A stretch of 64,000 nt of DNA from Rhodobiaceae bacterium (GCA_020637895.1 JACKJP010000005.1:186001-250000); one strand, 5' to 3'. Shown: positions 53,840 to 62,877, counted from the first letter of the stretch. Made by a program: numbers and translations. Notes: generated by a model from the letters alone, not told the origin.

Positions 53840-54055
53840 TCAGAAGATTTCCTCGCCATTGTCATCGACGAGTTTGATCGCGCCTGACGGGCAGGCCCGC
53901 ACCGCATTCTTTGCGTCTTCGACGGCGGACGCGTCGATATCGGCGACCAATACGACAACCAGCCCGTCATCGTCATCCTGAGCGAAGAGATTGGGCGAAA
54001 ACATCACACACTGGCCCGCGCCGACGCAGAGAGACCTGTCCGATACGATCTTCAT
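53840..54055 (-). CDS. 3Fe-4S type ferredoxin, partner of P450
   Basis: The 71-residue ferredoxin has cysteines 10, 16 and 55 (CVGAGQC and ACP), the three-cysteine [3Fe-4S] pattern. It shares SPNLFAQDDDDGLVVVL-type sequence with the ferredoxin at 2563-2763. It starts 33 bases after the stop of the P450 gene on the same strand, with AAGGGA before the ATG. No ferredoxin reductase is in the window. Confidence 0.9.
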   Translation of the reverse strand: MKIVSDRSLCVGAGQCVMFSPNLFAQDDDDGLVVVLVADIDASAVEDAKNAVRACPSGAIKLVDDNGEEIF

Positions 54056-54088
54056 CAAAGCAATTCCCTTTTGACTGGACGGCGAAGA

Positions 54089-55327
54089 TTACCAGGTCAC
54101 CGGCATCGATATGAGCCCGTGGACGAGGACATTCCGCTTGAACTCCAGTTCGTCGAAGGGAACGGCAAGCCTGATTTGCGGGATCCGTTTGGGCAGCTTG
54201 TTGAATACCACATTGAGCTCGAGACGGGCCAGCGGCTGACCCAGGCACTGATGCACGCCGAAGCCGAAGGCGACATGCGGATAGGTGCTCTTGCGGGCGA
54301 TATCGAAGATCTCCGGATCGTCGAAAACGCGCGGGTCGCGGTTCGCCGCATTGATCATGGGCAGGATGCCCTCGCCTGACCTGATCATGACCCCGTTGTA
54401 GTCGACGTCCTCCGTCGCAACACGCGTACCGACGAATTGCAGGATCGTGTGATAGCGGAGCATTTCCTCCACGGCCAACTGCACGACTTCGTCGGACTGA
54501 TTGAGGCGCAGGCGCTCCATGTCGTCGGGATTTTGAATGAGAGACAGGATTCCGAGGGCGGTCATGTTCGCGGTCGTTTCATGGCCTGCCATCATGAGCA
54601 GTTCCAGCGAAACCACCGCATCCTCGATGTCCAGATGCCCGGGCTGGATCTGGTCGACGATCATGCGCCCCAGAATATCGTCGTGCTTTTCGGGTGCCTT
54701 GCTTTTCTCCGCAATCAGGTCGCGCATGAAATTGCGCATGTCGACACCAGCCTGAATCGCATCCTGAGGATCGACGTCGATGCGCACCTTGGTGGTGCTG
54801 CGCTCGACGAAGAATTCTGAATCGCTGTGCGGTATGCCGAGCATTTTCATGATGACCTGTGTCGGCAGCGGCAGGGCAAAGGCCTCCACGAAGTCGACCG
54901 GTCTCCGGCCGGACAGCATATCCTCGATGAGGTCGTCGACGATCTGCTCGATCATCGACCGAAGCGACTGGATCTTGTGGTGCGTGAACTCCTTGGTGAG
55001 CATCCGTCGAAGCTTGGTGTGATCGGGTGGGTCCTGCCTGATGAACGAGGGACGCTCCGTCCCGGTCAGCACCTTTCGCAGCTTGGTGATGTTGGGATAG
55101 CCCGGCGCGCGTGGATTGGCACTGAACCGGTTGTCGGCGAGGAGCTTGCGAACGTCTTCGTATCGCGTCACCAGCCAGGCGACATTGCCATCCCACAGCC
55201 GGACTTTCTTGAAGGGCTCACTTTCGCGCAGCTCGCGATATTCCGGCGCAGGACCCATTTCCGTGCGCTCGAAAGGGAAAAGCGGAAGCGTGCGTTCCGC
55301 CGCCGTACCGGCAGCTTCAATAGCCAT
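54089..55327 (-). CDS. Cytochrome P450 monooxygenase (soluble class I)
   Basis: The 412-residue protein has AGHETT (247-252), ExxR as E288-R291 and the heme loop FGFGVHQCLGQPLAR with Cys361. It is clearly related to the P450 at 2763-3986 (shared RYEDVR, IRQDPPDHTK, EEMLRYHTIL and GFGVHQCLG blocks). GGAGGAAA precedes the ATG at 55327; a longer frame to 55393 is not supported. Paired with a ferredoxin and lying inside the island, it probably carries out an early hydroxylation of the hydrophobic substrate. The gap to the LysR gene holds an operator motif. Confidence 0.92.
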   Translation of the reverse strand: MAIEAAGTAAERTLPLFPFERTEMGPAPEYRELRESEPFKKVRLWDGNVAWLVTRYEDVRKLLADNRFSANPRAPGYPNITKLRKVLTGTERPSFIRQDPPDHTKLRRMLTKEFTHHKIQSLRSMIEQIVDDLIEDMLSGRRPVDFVEAFALPLPTQVIMKMLGIPHSDSEFFVERSTTKVRIDVDPQDAIQAGVDMRNFMRDLIAEKSKAPEKHDDILGRMIVDQIQPGHLDIEDAVVSLELLMMAGHETTANMTALGILSLIQNPDDMERLRLNQSDEVVQLAVEEMLRYHTILQFVGTRVATEDVDYNGVMIRSGEGILPMINAANRDPRVFDDPEIFDIARKSTYPHVAFGFGVHQCLGQPLARLELNVVFNKLPKRIPQIRLAVPFDELEFKRNVLVHGLISMPVTW

Positions 55328-55504
55328 GGGTTTCCTCCAACTGCGGCCGTTCGGGCCAGCCTTCTTTGGTGAAAACTTTTCCAGCCGGAGCACGATCCGT
55401 CGAGTGAAAGTTCCTCACGTCGGTATTCTGTTTGGCTCATTTTGCGGTCGCCGCCCGGCCAGCAGACCTGGCTGGCGTCGACCTGAACCATTATCCATGG
55501 TATT

Positions 55505-55515
55505 TGGTTGGACCA
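55505..55515. promoter_or_regulatory. FadR-type operator motif between P450 and LysR genes
   Basis: TGGTTGGACCA is an almost exact match to both the island consensus and the general FadR pattern TGGTnnGACCA. It lies 178 bases upstream of the P450 and 44 bases upstream of the LysR start, and could act on either. Confidence 0.6.
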
Positions 55516-55558
55516 TAACGAACGTCGCGGTGAACGACGGGAGGAAGCAGACCTGACG

Positions 55559-56551
55559 ATGCGCGCCAATCCGATCGCGGCCCTCGACCTGACGCATTTG
55601 CGCGTCCTCGATACGATGCTTCAGGAGCAAAGCGTTCGGCAGACGGCCGACAGGCTATGCCTGTCTCCTTCGGCCATAAGCCACGCGCTGGCACGCCTGC
55701 GCACGGTTACCGGCGACCAGCTTTTCATTCGCTCCGCCAACACGATGCTGCCGACAGCCAGAGCGCTTGAGATCGCGCCCATGCTGAGCGAGGCGATGCG
55801 TCTGCTGGAAGCGTCACTGGCCGAGCCGCATTTCGATCCGGCGATCTCGACGCGCGAATTCCGGATCGCCTGCTTTCCATTCATCGCCAAGAACGTCCTT
55901 CCCGAAGCCATGCGCCTTATCCACGCCGAAGCACCCAGTATCCGCCTGCGCGCATGGCCGGTCACCGAGCAGCTGGTCAGTGACCTCGACAGCGGCAGAC
56001 TTGACTGCGCGTTCGGATCCTTCGCCCGCGTACCGGATTGGGCCGTGACGCGCGAACTGTTCCGCGAGGAAATGGTGATTGCAATGCGCCGCGGCGGACC
56101 AATGGCCAATCGCAAGCTGACGCCTGAAGACCTGGCGCGATATCCGCATGTCGATGTGCAGACAGACGACGAGAACACACAGCTCATCGAGAATTTTCAC
56201 GTCCAGAACGGACTTGAAAGACAGATATCAGCAACCGGCTGGGAGAAGCTGAAATCTGTTCTGGAGCAGCGCGGGCTGGAGCGCAAAGTCGCGCTGGTGA
56301 CCACCGACACGTTGTGCGCGCTCGCTGTAGTCAGCCAGACCGACATGATGTCGCTAGTGATCCGGCGCGTCGCCGAACGCTTCGCGAAGTCCTTCGACCT
56401 TGAGCTGTTTGCGCCGCCCTATGAGGAAGACCCCATGCCGATCCATCTGATCAGGCACAAGCGACAGGATAACGATCCTGCGGTCAACTGGCTTTGCTCA
56501 AGGCTTTCGGACGCCGCAAGGGCTTATGACGAGGCCCCGGCATCGGCCTGA
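55559..56551 (+). CDS. LysR-family transcriptional regulator
   Basis: The 330-residue protein has an N-terminal LysR helix-turn-helix (LDLTHLRVLDTMLQEQSVRQTADRLCLSPSAISHALARLRTVTGDQLFIRSANTMLPT) and a substrate-binding domain of the NodD/LinR-like branch, with LFREEMVIAMRRG and a C-terminal MPIHLIRHKRQDNDPAVNWLCSRL. It is divergent from the P450/ferredoxin genes and is probably their second regulator. GGGAGGAAG lies about 13 bases before ATG 55559; a TTG at 55508 is the alternative. Confidence 0.88.
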   Translation: MRANPIAALDLTHLRVLDTMLQEQSVRQTADRLCLSPSAISHALARLRTVTGDQLFIRSANTMLPTARALEIAPMLSEAMRLLEASLAEPHFDPAISTREFRIACFPFIAKNVLPEAMRLIHAEAPSIRLRAWPVTEQLVSDLDSGRLDCAFGSFARVPDWAVTRELFREEMVIAMRRGGPMANRKLTPEDLARYPHVDVQTDDENTQLIENFHVQNGLERQISATGWEKLKSVLEQRGLERKVALVTTDTLCALAVVSQTDMMSLVIRRVAERFAKSFDLELFAPPYEEDPMPIHLIRHKRQDNDPAVNWLCSRLSDAARAYDEAPASA

Positions 56552-56585
56552 CAGACCATCGCGGGAATCGGCGTATGGCTGGCGA

Positions 56586-58205
56586 TCAGCCCCTGGCCCC
56601 GCTGCGGATCAGATCCGACGCCTTCTCGGCGATCATCAATGTCGCCGCCGCCGTATTGCCTGAAGCGATCTGCGGCATGACCGATGCATCGACGACGCGG
56701 AGCCCCTCAACGCCGTGAACGCGCAGCGTTGGATCGACGACGGCCAGCGGATCGGAGGCCGGTCCCATCTTCGCCGTTCCTACCGGATGGAACACCGTTG
56801 ACCCGTTGGCGAACGCATAGTCGATCCATTCATCGTCCGTCTGCACGTCGTTCCCTGGCGCAAGCTCCAGATCCCACATCGCCTTGAATGGCTCTGTATC
56901 GAGAATCGCACGTACCGTGCGGCATGCGGCGACAAGCACATCCCGGTCGACCGCTTCGCGCAGATAGTTGGGCTGGACAGCCGGCAGCTCAAGCGGATCG
57001 GCGGATCGGGCGCGCACAAAACCGCGGCTTTGGGGACGATGCTGCCAGACGGCGCAGGTTGCGCCCGGAAATGGATCTGGCGCACGAGAGACCGCATTCT
57101 GCGTGACGCTGGCCGGGGTAAAGATGCCCTGCACATCGGCATCTTCCAGATCCGGCCTCGTCTTCAGGAAATACTGAAGTGTTGCCGGCGGCACGGCGAC
57201 AACGCTCGGCCTACCGAGGAACCAGTTCAGGACTTCCAGCGGGAGGCGCGGGAACCTGGCACGCTGATTGAAGGTGACGGCACCGGGGCAGCGAACGGCA
57301 ATCCTGGCCAGATAATGATCGTGAAAGTTCTCGCCGACTCCGGGCAGATGTCTGACCGTCGCGACGCCGATGCGCGAAAGAAGCTCATGGTGACCGATGC
57401 CAGACAGCTGTAGCAATTTCGGCGTACCGATGGCTCCGGCTGCCAGAATGATCTCGGCGCGCGCATGGATCGTCTGAACCTCGCCGCCACGCTGGCAGGA
57501 AACGCTTCGCGCACGCATGCCGTCAAATTCCACGCCCGTTACGGTGACACCGGCAAGAACGGTCAGGTTGCGACGCCCCCGCGCCGGCGCCAGGTAGGCG
57601 CTCGCGGCACTGACCCTTCGCCCCGACTGAACGGAGACCTGAGCCGGCCCGATCCCTGCCTGTGACCGCCCGTTATAGTCCGCGTTCGCCGCTATGCCGT
57701 ATCCGATTGCCGCCTGCCGGAATGCCTTGACGACTGGCATGTCGACATCGAGCACATTCACCGAATAGGCGCCACTCCGGCCTCGCACCGCGTCGTCGCC
57801 TGCCCCCGTCGATTCCACCTTGCGGAAATAGGCCAGCACGCTCTCATAGTCCCAGCCGGGATTGCCGGCCTGCGCCCAGCCGTCAAAGTCGCGTCCCTGC
57901 CCGCGGGTGAAGATCATCCCGTTGACGCTCGTTCCGCCACCGAGAACCTTGCCCTGAATGAGCTTCACACGCCGCTCGCCGAAGCGCTCGGACGGCTCGG
58001 TGAAATAGCCCCAGGTATAGCGCTCATCATTGAGCGTGCGGGTAAAGCCTGCGGGCATGATGAAATTGATGCTCGACGGTTCCGGGCCCGCCTCCAGCAG
58101 GCAGACCGTGCAGGACGGGTCCTCGCTCAGCCTTGCGGCGAGAACCGATCCGGCGGCGCCGCCTCCGACGATCACGTAATCGAATTGCGCCTCGCTCAGC
58201 GTCAT
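56586..58205 (-). CDS. GMC-family FAD-dependent alcohol dehydrogenase
   Basis: The 539-residue protein has the GMC marks: DYVIVGGGAAGSVLAARLSED for FAD (residues 9-30), GKVLGGGTSVNGMIFTRGQ, the second signature GAIGTPKLLQLSGIG, and the C-terminal FHPVGTAKMG with the catalytic His and a later Asn. Choline- and AlkJ/PEG-type dehydrogenases belong here, passing electrons to quinone. In this place it would oxidise the alcohol made by the P450. The ATG at 58205 follows GGGGGAAA; a frame to 58244 is unsupported. Confidence 0.92.
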   Translation of the reverse strand: MTLSEAQFDYVIVGGGAAGSVLAARLSEDPSCTVCLLEAGPEPSSINFIMPAGFTRTLNDERYTWGYFTEPSERFGERRVKLIQGKVLGGGTSVNGMIFTRGQGRDFDGWAQAGNPGWDYESVLAYFRKVESTGAGDDAVRGRSGAYSVNVLDVDMPVVKAFRQAAIGYGIAANADYNGRSQAGIGPAQVSVQSGRRVSAASAYLAPARGRRNLTVLAGVTVTGVEFDGMRARSVSCQRGGEVQTIHARAEIILAAGAIGTPKLLQLSGIGHHELLSRIGVATVRHLPGVGENFHDHYLARIAVRCPGAVTFNQRARFPRLPLEVLNWFLGRPSVVAVPPATLQYFLKTRPDLEDADVQGIFTPASVTQNAVSRAPDPFPGATCAVWQHRPQSRGFVRARSADPLELPAVQPNYLREAVDRDVLVAACRTVRAILDTEPFKAMWDLELAPGNDVQTDDEWIDYAFANGSTVFHPVGTAKMGPASDPLAVVDPTLRVHGVEGLRVVDASVMPQIASGNTAAATLMIAEKASDLIRSGARG

Positions 58206-58316
58206 TGGACATTTCCCCCGCAGGAATTCCGGCCCGTTATTCAAGGCTCTATAGCTCGCCGGACGGCGAGCGCTACTTCAGTCTTGTGCAATCTGGTCCA
58301 TACATCAATGGCGATG

Positions 58317-58341
58317 GGGCGGGCGGCGATCGCCCGCCCCG
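58317..58341 (-). terminator. GC-rich hairpin after the orphan binding-protein gene
   Basis: GGGGCGGGC and GCCCGCCCC form a perfect 9-bp stem with a 7-base loop, 22 bases beyond the stop codon of the gene at 58364. No T run follows on the transcribed strand, so it is a weak terminator or an mRNA-stabilising element. Confidence 0.5.
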
Positions 58342-58363
58342 TCACTTGCGATCTTTCAGGTCG

Positions 58364-59569
58364 TCACTTCTTGACGAGTGCGCATTTGCTCTCGCTCAGG
58401 GGGAAGTTGATGTCTTCCCCCTTGACCGTCGCGACGATCTCCATGTGGTCCCACTTGCCCTTGGATTCCTCAGGCTTCTTGATGCGGAATGCATAGAGGT
58501 CACGGATCACCCTGCCGTCCTCGCGGATACGGCCGGTGGTGCCGGTTGCATCCTCGATCGGCAGTTCGCGCATTTTCTTGCCGACTTCAGCCGCGTCCTT
58601 GGTGCCGGCCGCCTTGACCGCCTTGAGGTAGTGGGTCACCGCACTGTACTGCTGCGCATCCGCCCATGATGGCGGACGACCGAAGCGCTTGGCGAAGCGA
58701 TCGCTGAATTCGCGAACCTTCTCGTTCCGGTCCCAATAGAACGGCGTCACCCCGAAGACGTTCTGCAGGTTCTCCATGCCGATGGCTTCGACGTCGGTCT
58801 GGGAGAAATAATACGGCGCGATCTTCATTTTCAGACCAAATTCATGCGCCTGCTTTATCGTGTTCACGATGAACGAACCGAAGGTCGGAAGCGCCAGCGT
58901 ATCGGCGCCCTTGGCCTGCGCCTCGATGAGGAAAGGCGAGAAATCGGTAATTGTGAAAGGATGCTTGGCGGATCCGACGACCTCGCCACCCCGCTTCCTG
59001 ATCACCGCTTCGGAGAGTTCCTGAACTTCCTTGCCGTAGATGTAATCGACGGAGATGAAGAAGAACTTCTTGCTGCCCTGATCGAACGCGACGTTCATGA
59101 CGCCGTTGGCGATCGTATAGGTATCCGGCACCCACTGGCTGGTATTGATCGAGCAGCCCTCGCCGACAAGCGCATTCGCGGTCGCCCCCCAAAGGGCCAT
59201 CTTGTTTTTCTGACGAACAAGATCGTTCACACCGAGCGCGACCGCGGAATTGTTCACATCCGCGATGACATCCACATTGTCGACATCCAGCCACTCGCGC
59301 GCGAGCGTCACGCCGATATCCGGCTTGTTTTGATGATCGCCCCAGATCACCTCGACCGGCATGCCGAGGACGGAACCGCCAAAATCGTCGATGGCCATCT
59401 TTACGGCTTCAACCGAGCTCATGCCGGCATAGGCCGCAACCGGACCGCTGAGTTGCGAAAGAATGCCAATCTTGATGCCCTTGGCATCTTCGGCATGAAC
59501 AGACAGGGGCAGACACCCCAGCGCAACGGCCAACGCCGGGCGCAAAAATAGCTTCAGGGAACTGTGCAT
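58364..59569 (-). CDS. Branched-chain-amino-acid-type ABC substrate-binding protein (LivK-like), orphan
   Basis: The 401-residue protein has a signal peptide (MHSSLKLFLRPALAVALGCLPLSVHA, cleaved near residue 26) and a class I periplasmic fold: IKIGILSQLSGPVAAYAGMSSVEAVKMAIDDFGG, NNSAVALGVNDLVRQKN, KKFFFISVDYIYGKEVQELSEAVIRKRGGEVVG and a ligand-site FLIEAQAKGADTLALPTFG. GGAGGAAGG lies before the ATG at 59569. No LivH/LivM permease or ATPase gene is in the window, so it is orphaned here. Family members in catabolic clusters bind aromatic or terpenoid acids; here two operator motifs lie upstream. Confidence 0.9.
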   Translation of the reverse strand: MHSSLKLFLRPALAVALGCLPLSVHAEDAKGIKIGILSQLSGPVAAYAGMSSVEAVKMAIDDFGGSVLGMPVEVIWGDHQNKPDIGVTLAREWLDVDNVDVIADVNNSAVALGVNDLVRQKNKMALWGATANALVGEGCSINTSQWVPDTYTIANGVMNVAFDQGSKKFFFISVDYIYGKEVQELSEAVIRKRGGEVVGSAKHPFTITDFSPFLIEAQAKGADTLALPTFGSFIVNTIKQAHEFGLKMKIAPYYFSQTDVEAIGMENLQNVFGVTPFYWDRNEKVREFSDRFAKRFGRPPSWADAQQYSAVTHYLKAVKAAGTKDAAEVGKKMRELPIEDATGTTGRIREDGRVIRDLYAFRIKKPEESKGKWDHMEIVATVKGEDINFPLSESKCALVKK

Positions 59570-59642
59570 GATGATCCTTCCTCCACGAAGACCGCGGGCG
59601 CTTCTGATGGCGCCCATCTCGGAAACCAAGACGCCTTGTCGT

Positions 59643-59653
59643 TGGTTGAACCA
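59643..59653. promoter_or_regulatory. FadR-type operator motif, best match to consensus
   Basis: TGGTTGAACCA is the consensus itself, an 11-bp near-perfect palindrome (TGGTT-G-AACCA), 74 bases upstream of the binding-protein start. Confidence 0.6.
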
Positions 59654-59771
59654 TTAGAACAAAACAGTCAATTTCCGACAAGCCCGACAGATTGTGGAGA
59701 CAATTTCGTATTTACTACAATATTTTCATGAACTTAAAATCCCTACCCATACAGAATGTAATCCACTGTAT

Positions 59772-59782
59772 TGGTTGGTCCA
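59772..59782. promoter_or_regulatory. FadR-type operator motif, distal copy
   Basis: TGGTTGGTCCA lies 129 bases upstream of the consensus copy, beyond an AT-rich stretch (59700-59765). It is the most rightward copy found. Confidence 0.5.
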
Positions 59783-59860
59783 ATATCCGATTTCAGGAAG
59801 CATGAGTCTCGCCAGACGCCCCATCAGCAACAGGCTTTTCGCGCTTGCCGATCACGCCGC

Positions 59861-60307
59861 TCAGCGGGAACCACGGCGGATAGCGCGATCCAGCGCATCC
59901 AGAAAGCGCGACCGGTCGGCCTTCGTGAAACCCCGACCGCCACCCTGGAGAAACGGATCGGCTGCGCGCAGGTCAGCCATGAGATCGCGCGTGGCGAGAG
60001 CGTTGCCGATGTTCCGGGCGCTCAGCGTTTCACCGTTATGCTTGAGCACCTGCGCCCCGGCCGCGACGCATTTTGCAGCCAATGGGATATCGCCGGTGAT
60101 CACGACATCGCCGGGCCCGACGCGCTCGGCAATCCATTTGTCGGCTTTATCCGGACCATTCGGCACGACAACCGTTTCAATCAGCGGGTTGGCCGACGGC
60201 CTCATGCCGCCATTCGAGACGATGACAATGCGCACACCGTGCCGCGTGCCGACGCGCTCTACCTCTGATTTGACCGGACAGGCGTCAGCGTCGACATAGA
60301 TGGTCAT
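59861..60307 (-). CDS. YaiI/YqxD family protein (DUF188)
   Basis: The 148-residue protein matches the UPF0178 family over its full length: IYVDADACPVKSEVERV at the start, VSNGGMRPS, WIAERVGPGDVVITGDIPLAAKCVAAGAQVLKHNGE, and a C-terminal GGRGFTKADRSRFLDALDRAIRRG. The acidic residues of the DADACP start suggest a PIN-like metal site, and the family is suspected to act on RNA. It is unrelated to the island and probably marks its right border. Confidence 0.9.
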   Translation of the reverse strand: MTIYVDADACPVKSEVERVGTRHGVRIVIVSNGGMRPSANPLIETVVVPNGPDKADKWIAERVGPGDVVITGDIPLAAKCVAAGAQVLKHNGETLSARNIGNALATRDLMADLRAADPFLQGGGRGFTKADRSRFLDALDRAIRRGSR

Positions 60308-60398
60308 ATGAAAGCTCTTCCGACAGTTGCGAGAGTTTCAGAGTTTCCAACAAGGAATTGATTGCCAAATCCTGCCCAGACATCGGATCTTCAGTTGA

Positions 60399-60412
60399 AT
60401 AGACCGGTCTAT
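60399..60412. promoter_or_regulatory. TetR-type palindrome without a nearby regulator gene
   Basis: ATAGACCGGTCTAT is a perfect 14-base palindrome of the kind bound by TetR-family repressors. It lies about 90 bases upstream of the DUF188 gene, but no tetR gene is present on either side. Confidence 0.4.
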
Positions 60413-60888
60413 ATATGCCGGCTGAATTGGCTCCGAAAAGAAACTGCCAACGACGACCTACAGACGAAATAGCTGTGCAAGCTCGGTCTGTTGGGCAGCT
60501 CAAGACAAGGCCGGAAGATTTCTTGCGCGAGGCGGCTGGCTGTGCAGGCAGTCAGTTGCAAGCGCGTCTCCGCATCACCCTTCCCAGAAATCCGCGAAAT
60601 AAAGGGAGTTATCGCGAATTCTCCTTATTCTATAGCTTGGCAATGGATAAAGCTGACGCAACATCAATGTATTGGAGGCCCATTTCCCTAATGCCGAAAA
60701 CAGGGAAATAGAGTCGCCATTCGGGGGTAAATTGATCCCAAGCCCTTGGCCCAACAATTAGCTCCACAATCCCCCGCCCGTTTGGCCTGCTGCCGGTTTC
60801 GTGGACACCGAGTTAAGGTGTTTTGGCGGAACTGGATCAGGGAAGCGAGCTCCGATCCGCAGCATGCCTTCTCGTCCACGGACAGATA

Positions 60889-60969
60889 AAGCCCGAGCAG
60901 CAGGAAATCGACTGGCCGCACAATGAAGTCGCGAAGCTGAAGGCGGAACGCGATATTCTGAGAAATAGC
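60889..60969 (+). pseudogene. IS3-family transposase OrfA remnant
   Basis: A stretch of about 27 residues reads PEQQEIDWPHNEVAKLKAERDILRNS, the C-terminal leucine-zipper end of IS3-type OrfA (compare the family sequence xxLRKENAxLKxERDILKKA). Neither the helix-turn-helix part upstream nor OrfB downstream is present, so this is a short relic. TTCGTGGACACC at about 60798-60809 may belong to the same element's end. Confidence 0.55.
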
Positions 60970-61043
60970 CGCTGCGATGTACGACCCAATGATGGGAGTC
61001 CGTCCTCCACTGGGTCCACGGTGGTTTGACTCGGAACCATCTT

Positions 61044-61055
61044 CATGTATACATG
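61044..61055. promoter_or_regulatory. Palindromic operator of the acyl-CoA ligase cluster, copy 1
   Basis: CATGTATACATG is a perfect 12-base palindrome 110 bases upstream of the ligase start; an identical copy lies at 63327-63338. The TGTATACA core is common among operators of GntR/VanR-type regulators. Confidence 0.6.
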
Positions 61056-61165
61056 CGAGCCGCTTTGACGAGCGCGATAAGCCGACATGAATCGGCAGGC
61101 CGTCTAAAGACGCGATCGAATGCCTGATTTTTTGAGCGCCGATATCGTGGGAGGAGATAAACGCG

Positions 61166-62782
61166 ATGGTGTCGATTTCATCAGAAATTTTGCTGCCTCA
61201 GTTGATCAGAAAGCAGGCTGCCGACAACGGCGGCAAGTGCTATCTGGAAGAGGTCGATGGCCTGTCGCAGACTTATGAAGAAGCACACAGTGCAGCGATC
61301 GCGTGGGCTCGCGGCTTTTCCGCCATTGGACTGAGCGCAGAGGACCGCGTTCTCATGTTCCTCCCCCCCAAGATCGAGACGGTGAATATATGGCTGGGAC
61401 TGGGATGGCTAAGGGCGATTGCCGTTCCGGTGAACACTGAATACCGCGGCCAGATGCTTTCCTACGTGATCGAGAATTCGCGAGCGACCGTCATGGTCTG
61501 CACGACTGGATACCTCCACGAGGTCCTGAGCGCAGGAAGCGGCGGCGGATCCGCACTTAAAACCATTGTCGTTTTGGACAATTCTGACGGGTTCGTACCG
61601 CCAGCAGACTCAAAATATGACATCATGCATCATCGCGATTTGATTGATCGCGGGACTACAAACGACGACGAATTTCAAGGCCCCAATCCGTGGGATATCT
61701 CAACAGTAATGTACACGTCCGGAACGAGCGGTGTTTCGAAGGGCGTGATGATTACCTGGGCAAACTTTGCCAACGGCGGATACAGAATGAGACCGGAGGA
61801 AATGACCTCCGAGGATGTGATGTATTCGTACCTGCCTCTCTATCACGTAGGCGGCACATTCTGGCTGAATAGCGTTGCTCAAGTCTCCGCAAAGATGGTT
61901 CTGAAAGAACGATTTTCGCTTCCCGATGTCTGGCCGGATATTCGGCGGTACCAGTGCACGATCACGTTCCTTCTCGGCGCAGCGGTGAATTTTATTACTC
62001 GCCAGGAGGCAAGGCCCGATGACGCCGACAATCCGTTGCGTTTTGCGCAGACCCAACCTCTACCTGAAGACGTAGATGCATTTGAAAATCGCTTCGGACT
62101 GAAGCTCTACACGGTATATGGGAGCACGGAAATCGGCGTTGCCATGAGGACCGATTTCAAGCGCATCAACAATACAACTTGCGGACGCCTTTTCCCCGAA
62201 CTCGAAGGGCGAATTGTCGATGAAAACGACTATGAACTTCCGCACGGACAGGTTGGCGAACTTGTTGTTCGCTCGAAAGAACCATGGATTATTTCAGCCG
62301 GCTATTTCGAGATGCCGGAGGCAACGACAGGCGCGTGGCGAAACCTATGGTATCACTCAGGCGATGGCATGCGTCGTGATGAGGATGGAAACTTCTATTT
62401 CGTCGACCGGATCAAGGACAGCATCAGGCGGAGAGGCGAGAACATTTCCTCGCTCGAGGTGGAACAGTTCGTGTCGGGTTTCGACGGCATTCTCGAATGC
62501 GCGGCCGTTGGGGTTCCATCGGAGTTCGGCGAGGAGGATCTTAAGATCTGCATCGTTCCGAAACCTGGGCGGACGATCGACGAACCATCACTAGTTTCCT
62601 ATCTCGTTGATCAGAAGGTGCCGCGCTTCATGGTACCGCGCTATGTCGAAATACTGAGCGAACTTCCCAAAACGGTCACTGGCAAAATTCAAAAACGCAA
62701 ACTGCGTGATGCCGGCGAGGAGTTGAAGGTTCTTTCTTTGTGGGACCGGGAGAGTTCGCAAGGCGAGCGACGAAAAGCCTGA
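61166..62782 (+). CDS. AMP-forming acyl-CoA ligase (CaiC/FadD-like)
   Basis: The 538-residue ANL enzyme has the P-loop-like MYTSGTSGVSKGVM (near residue 183), VYGSTEIGVAMR, YHSGDGMRRDEDGNFYFVDRIKDSIRRRGENISSLEVE, and the C-terminal catalytic lysine in KTVTGKIQKRKLR. It makes an acyl-adenylate and then the CoA ester. The sequence resembles crotonobetaine/carnitine-CoA ligases more than long-chain FadD. GGGAGGAG precedes the ATG. It is followed by a thioesterase and a P450 gene under a shared palindrome. Base composition is lower in GC than in the island. Confidence 0.92.
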   Translation: MVSISSEILLPQLIRKQAADNGGKCYLEEVDGLSQTYEEAHSAAIAWARGFSAIGLSAEDRVLMFLPPKIETVNIWLGLGWLRAIAVPVNTEYRGQMLSYVIENSRATVMVCTTGYLHEVLSAGSGGGSALKTIVVLDNSDGFVPPADSKYDIMHHRDLIDRGTTNDDEFQGPNPWDISTVMYTSGTSGVSKGVMITWANFANGGYRMRPEEMTSEDVMYSYLPLYHVGGTFWLNSVAQVSAKMVLKERFSLPDVWPDIRRYQCTITFLLGAAVNFITRQEARPDDADNPLRFAQTQPLPEDVDAFENRFGLKLYTVYGSTEIGVAMRTDFKRINNTTCGRLFPELEGRIVDENDYELPHGQVGELVVRSKEPWIISAGYFEMPEATTGAWRNLWYHSGDGMRRDEDGNFYFVDRIKDSIRRRGENISSLEVEQFVSGFDGILECAAVGVPSEFGEEDLKICIVPKPGRTIDEPSLVSYLVDQKVPRFMVPRYVEILSELPKTVTGKIQKRKLRDAGEELKVLSLWDRESSQGERRKA

Positions 62783-62877
62783 TCTCCACGATGTCCGGGC
62801 GCCGCGGTTTCTACCATTGCTCCCGGCCGACGCTTGTTTGAACGTCTCAATCATTGTCAACGATCCAAGGCTTCGCC

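Larger units (their letters stand above)
60308..61165. other. Gene-poor scarred region
   Basis: About 860 bases have no intact gene. The region is visibly less GC-rich than the island. It contains a TetR-type palindrome (60399-60412), an IS3-like coding remnant (60889-60969), and the operator of the next cluster (61044-61055). Short open frames in it have no recognisable product. It looks like a junction left by past insertions. Confidence 0.5.

Noticed and set aside
60285..60757. Short open frames on both strands of the scarred region
   Set aside because: None has a ribosome site or recognisable protein pattern; treated as non-coding remnant.
61020..61038. TGGTT and AACCA half-sites at 61022 and 61034
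   Set aside because: Spacing between half-sites is far longer than the fixed 11-bp motif, and the nearby CATGTATACATG palindrome is a better operator for this cluster.
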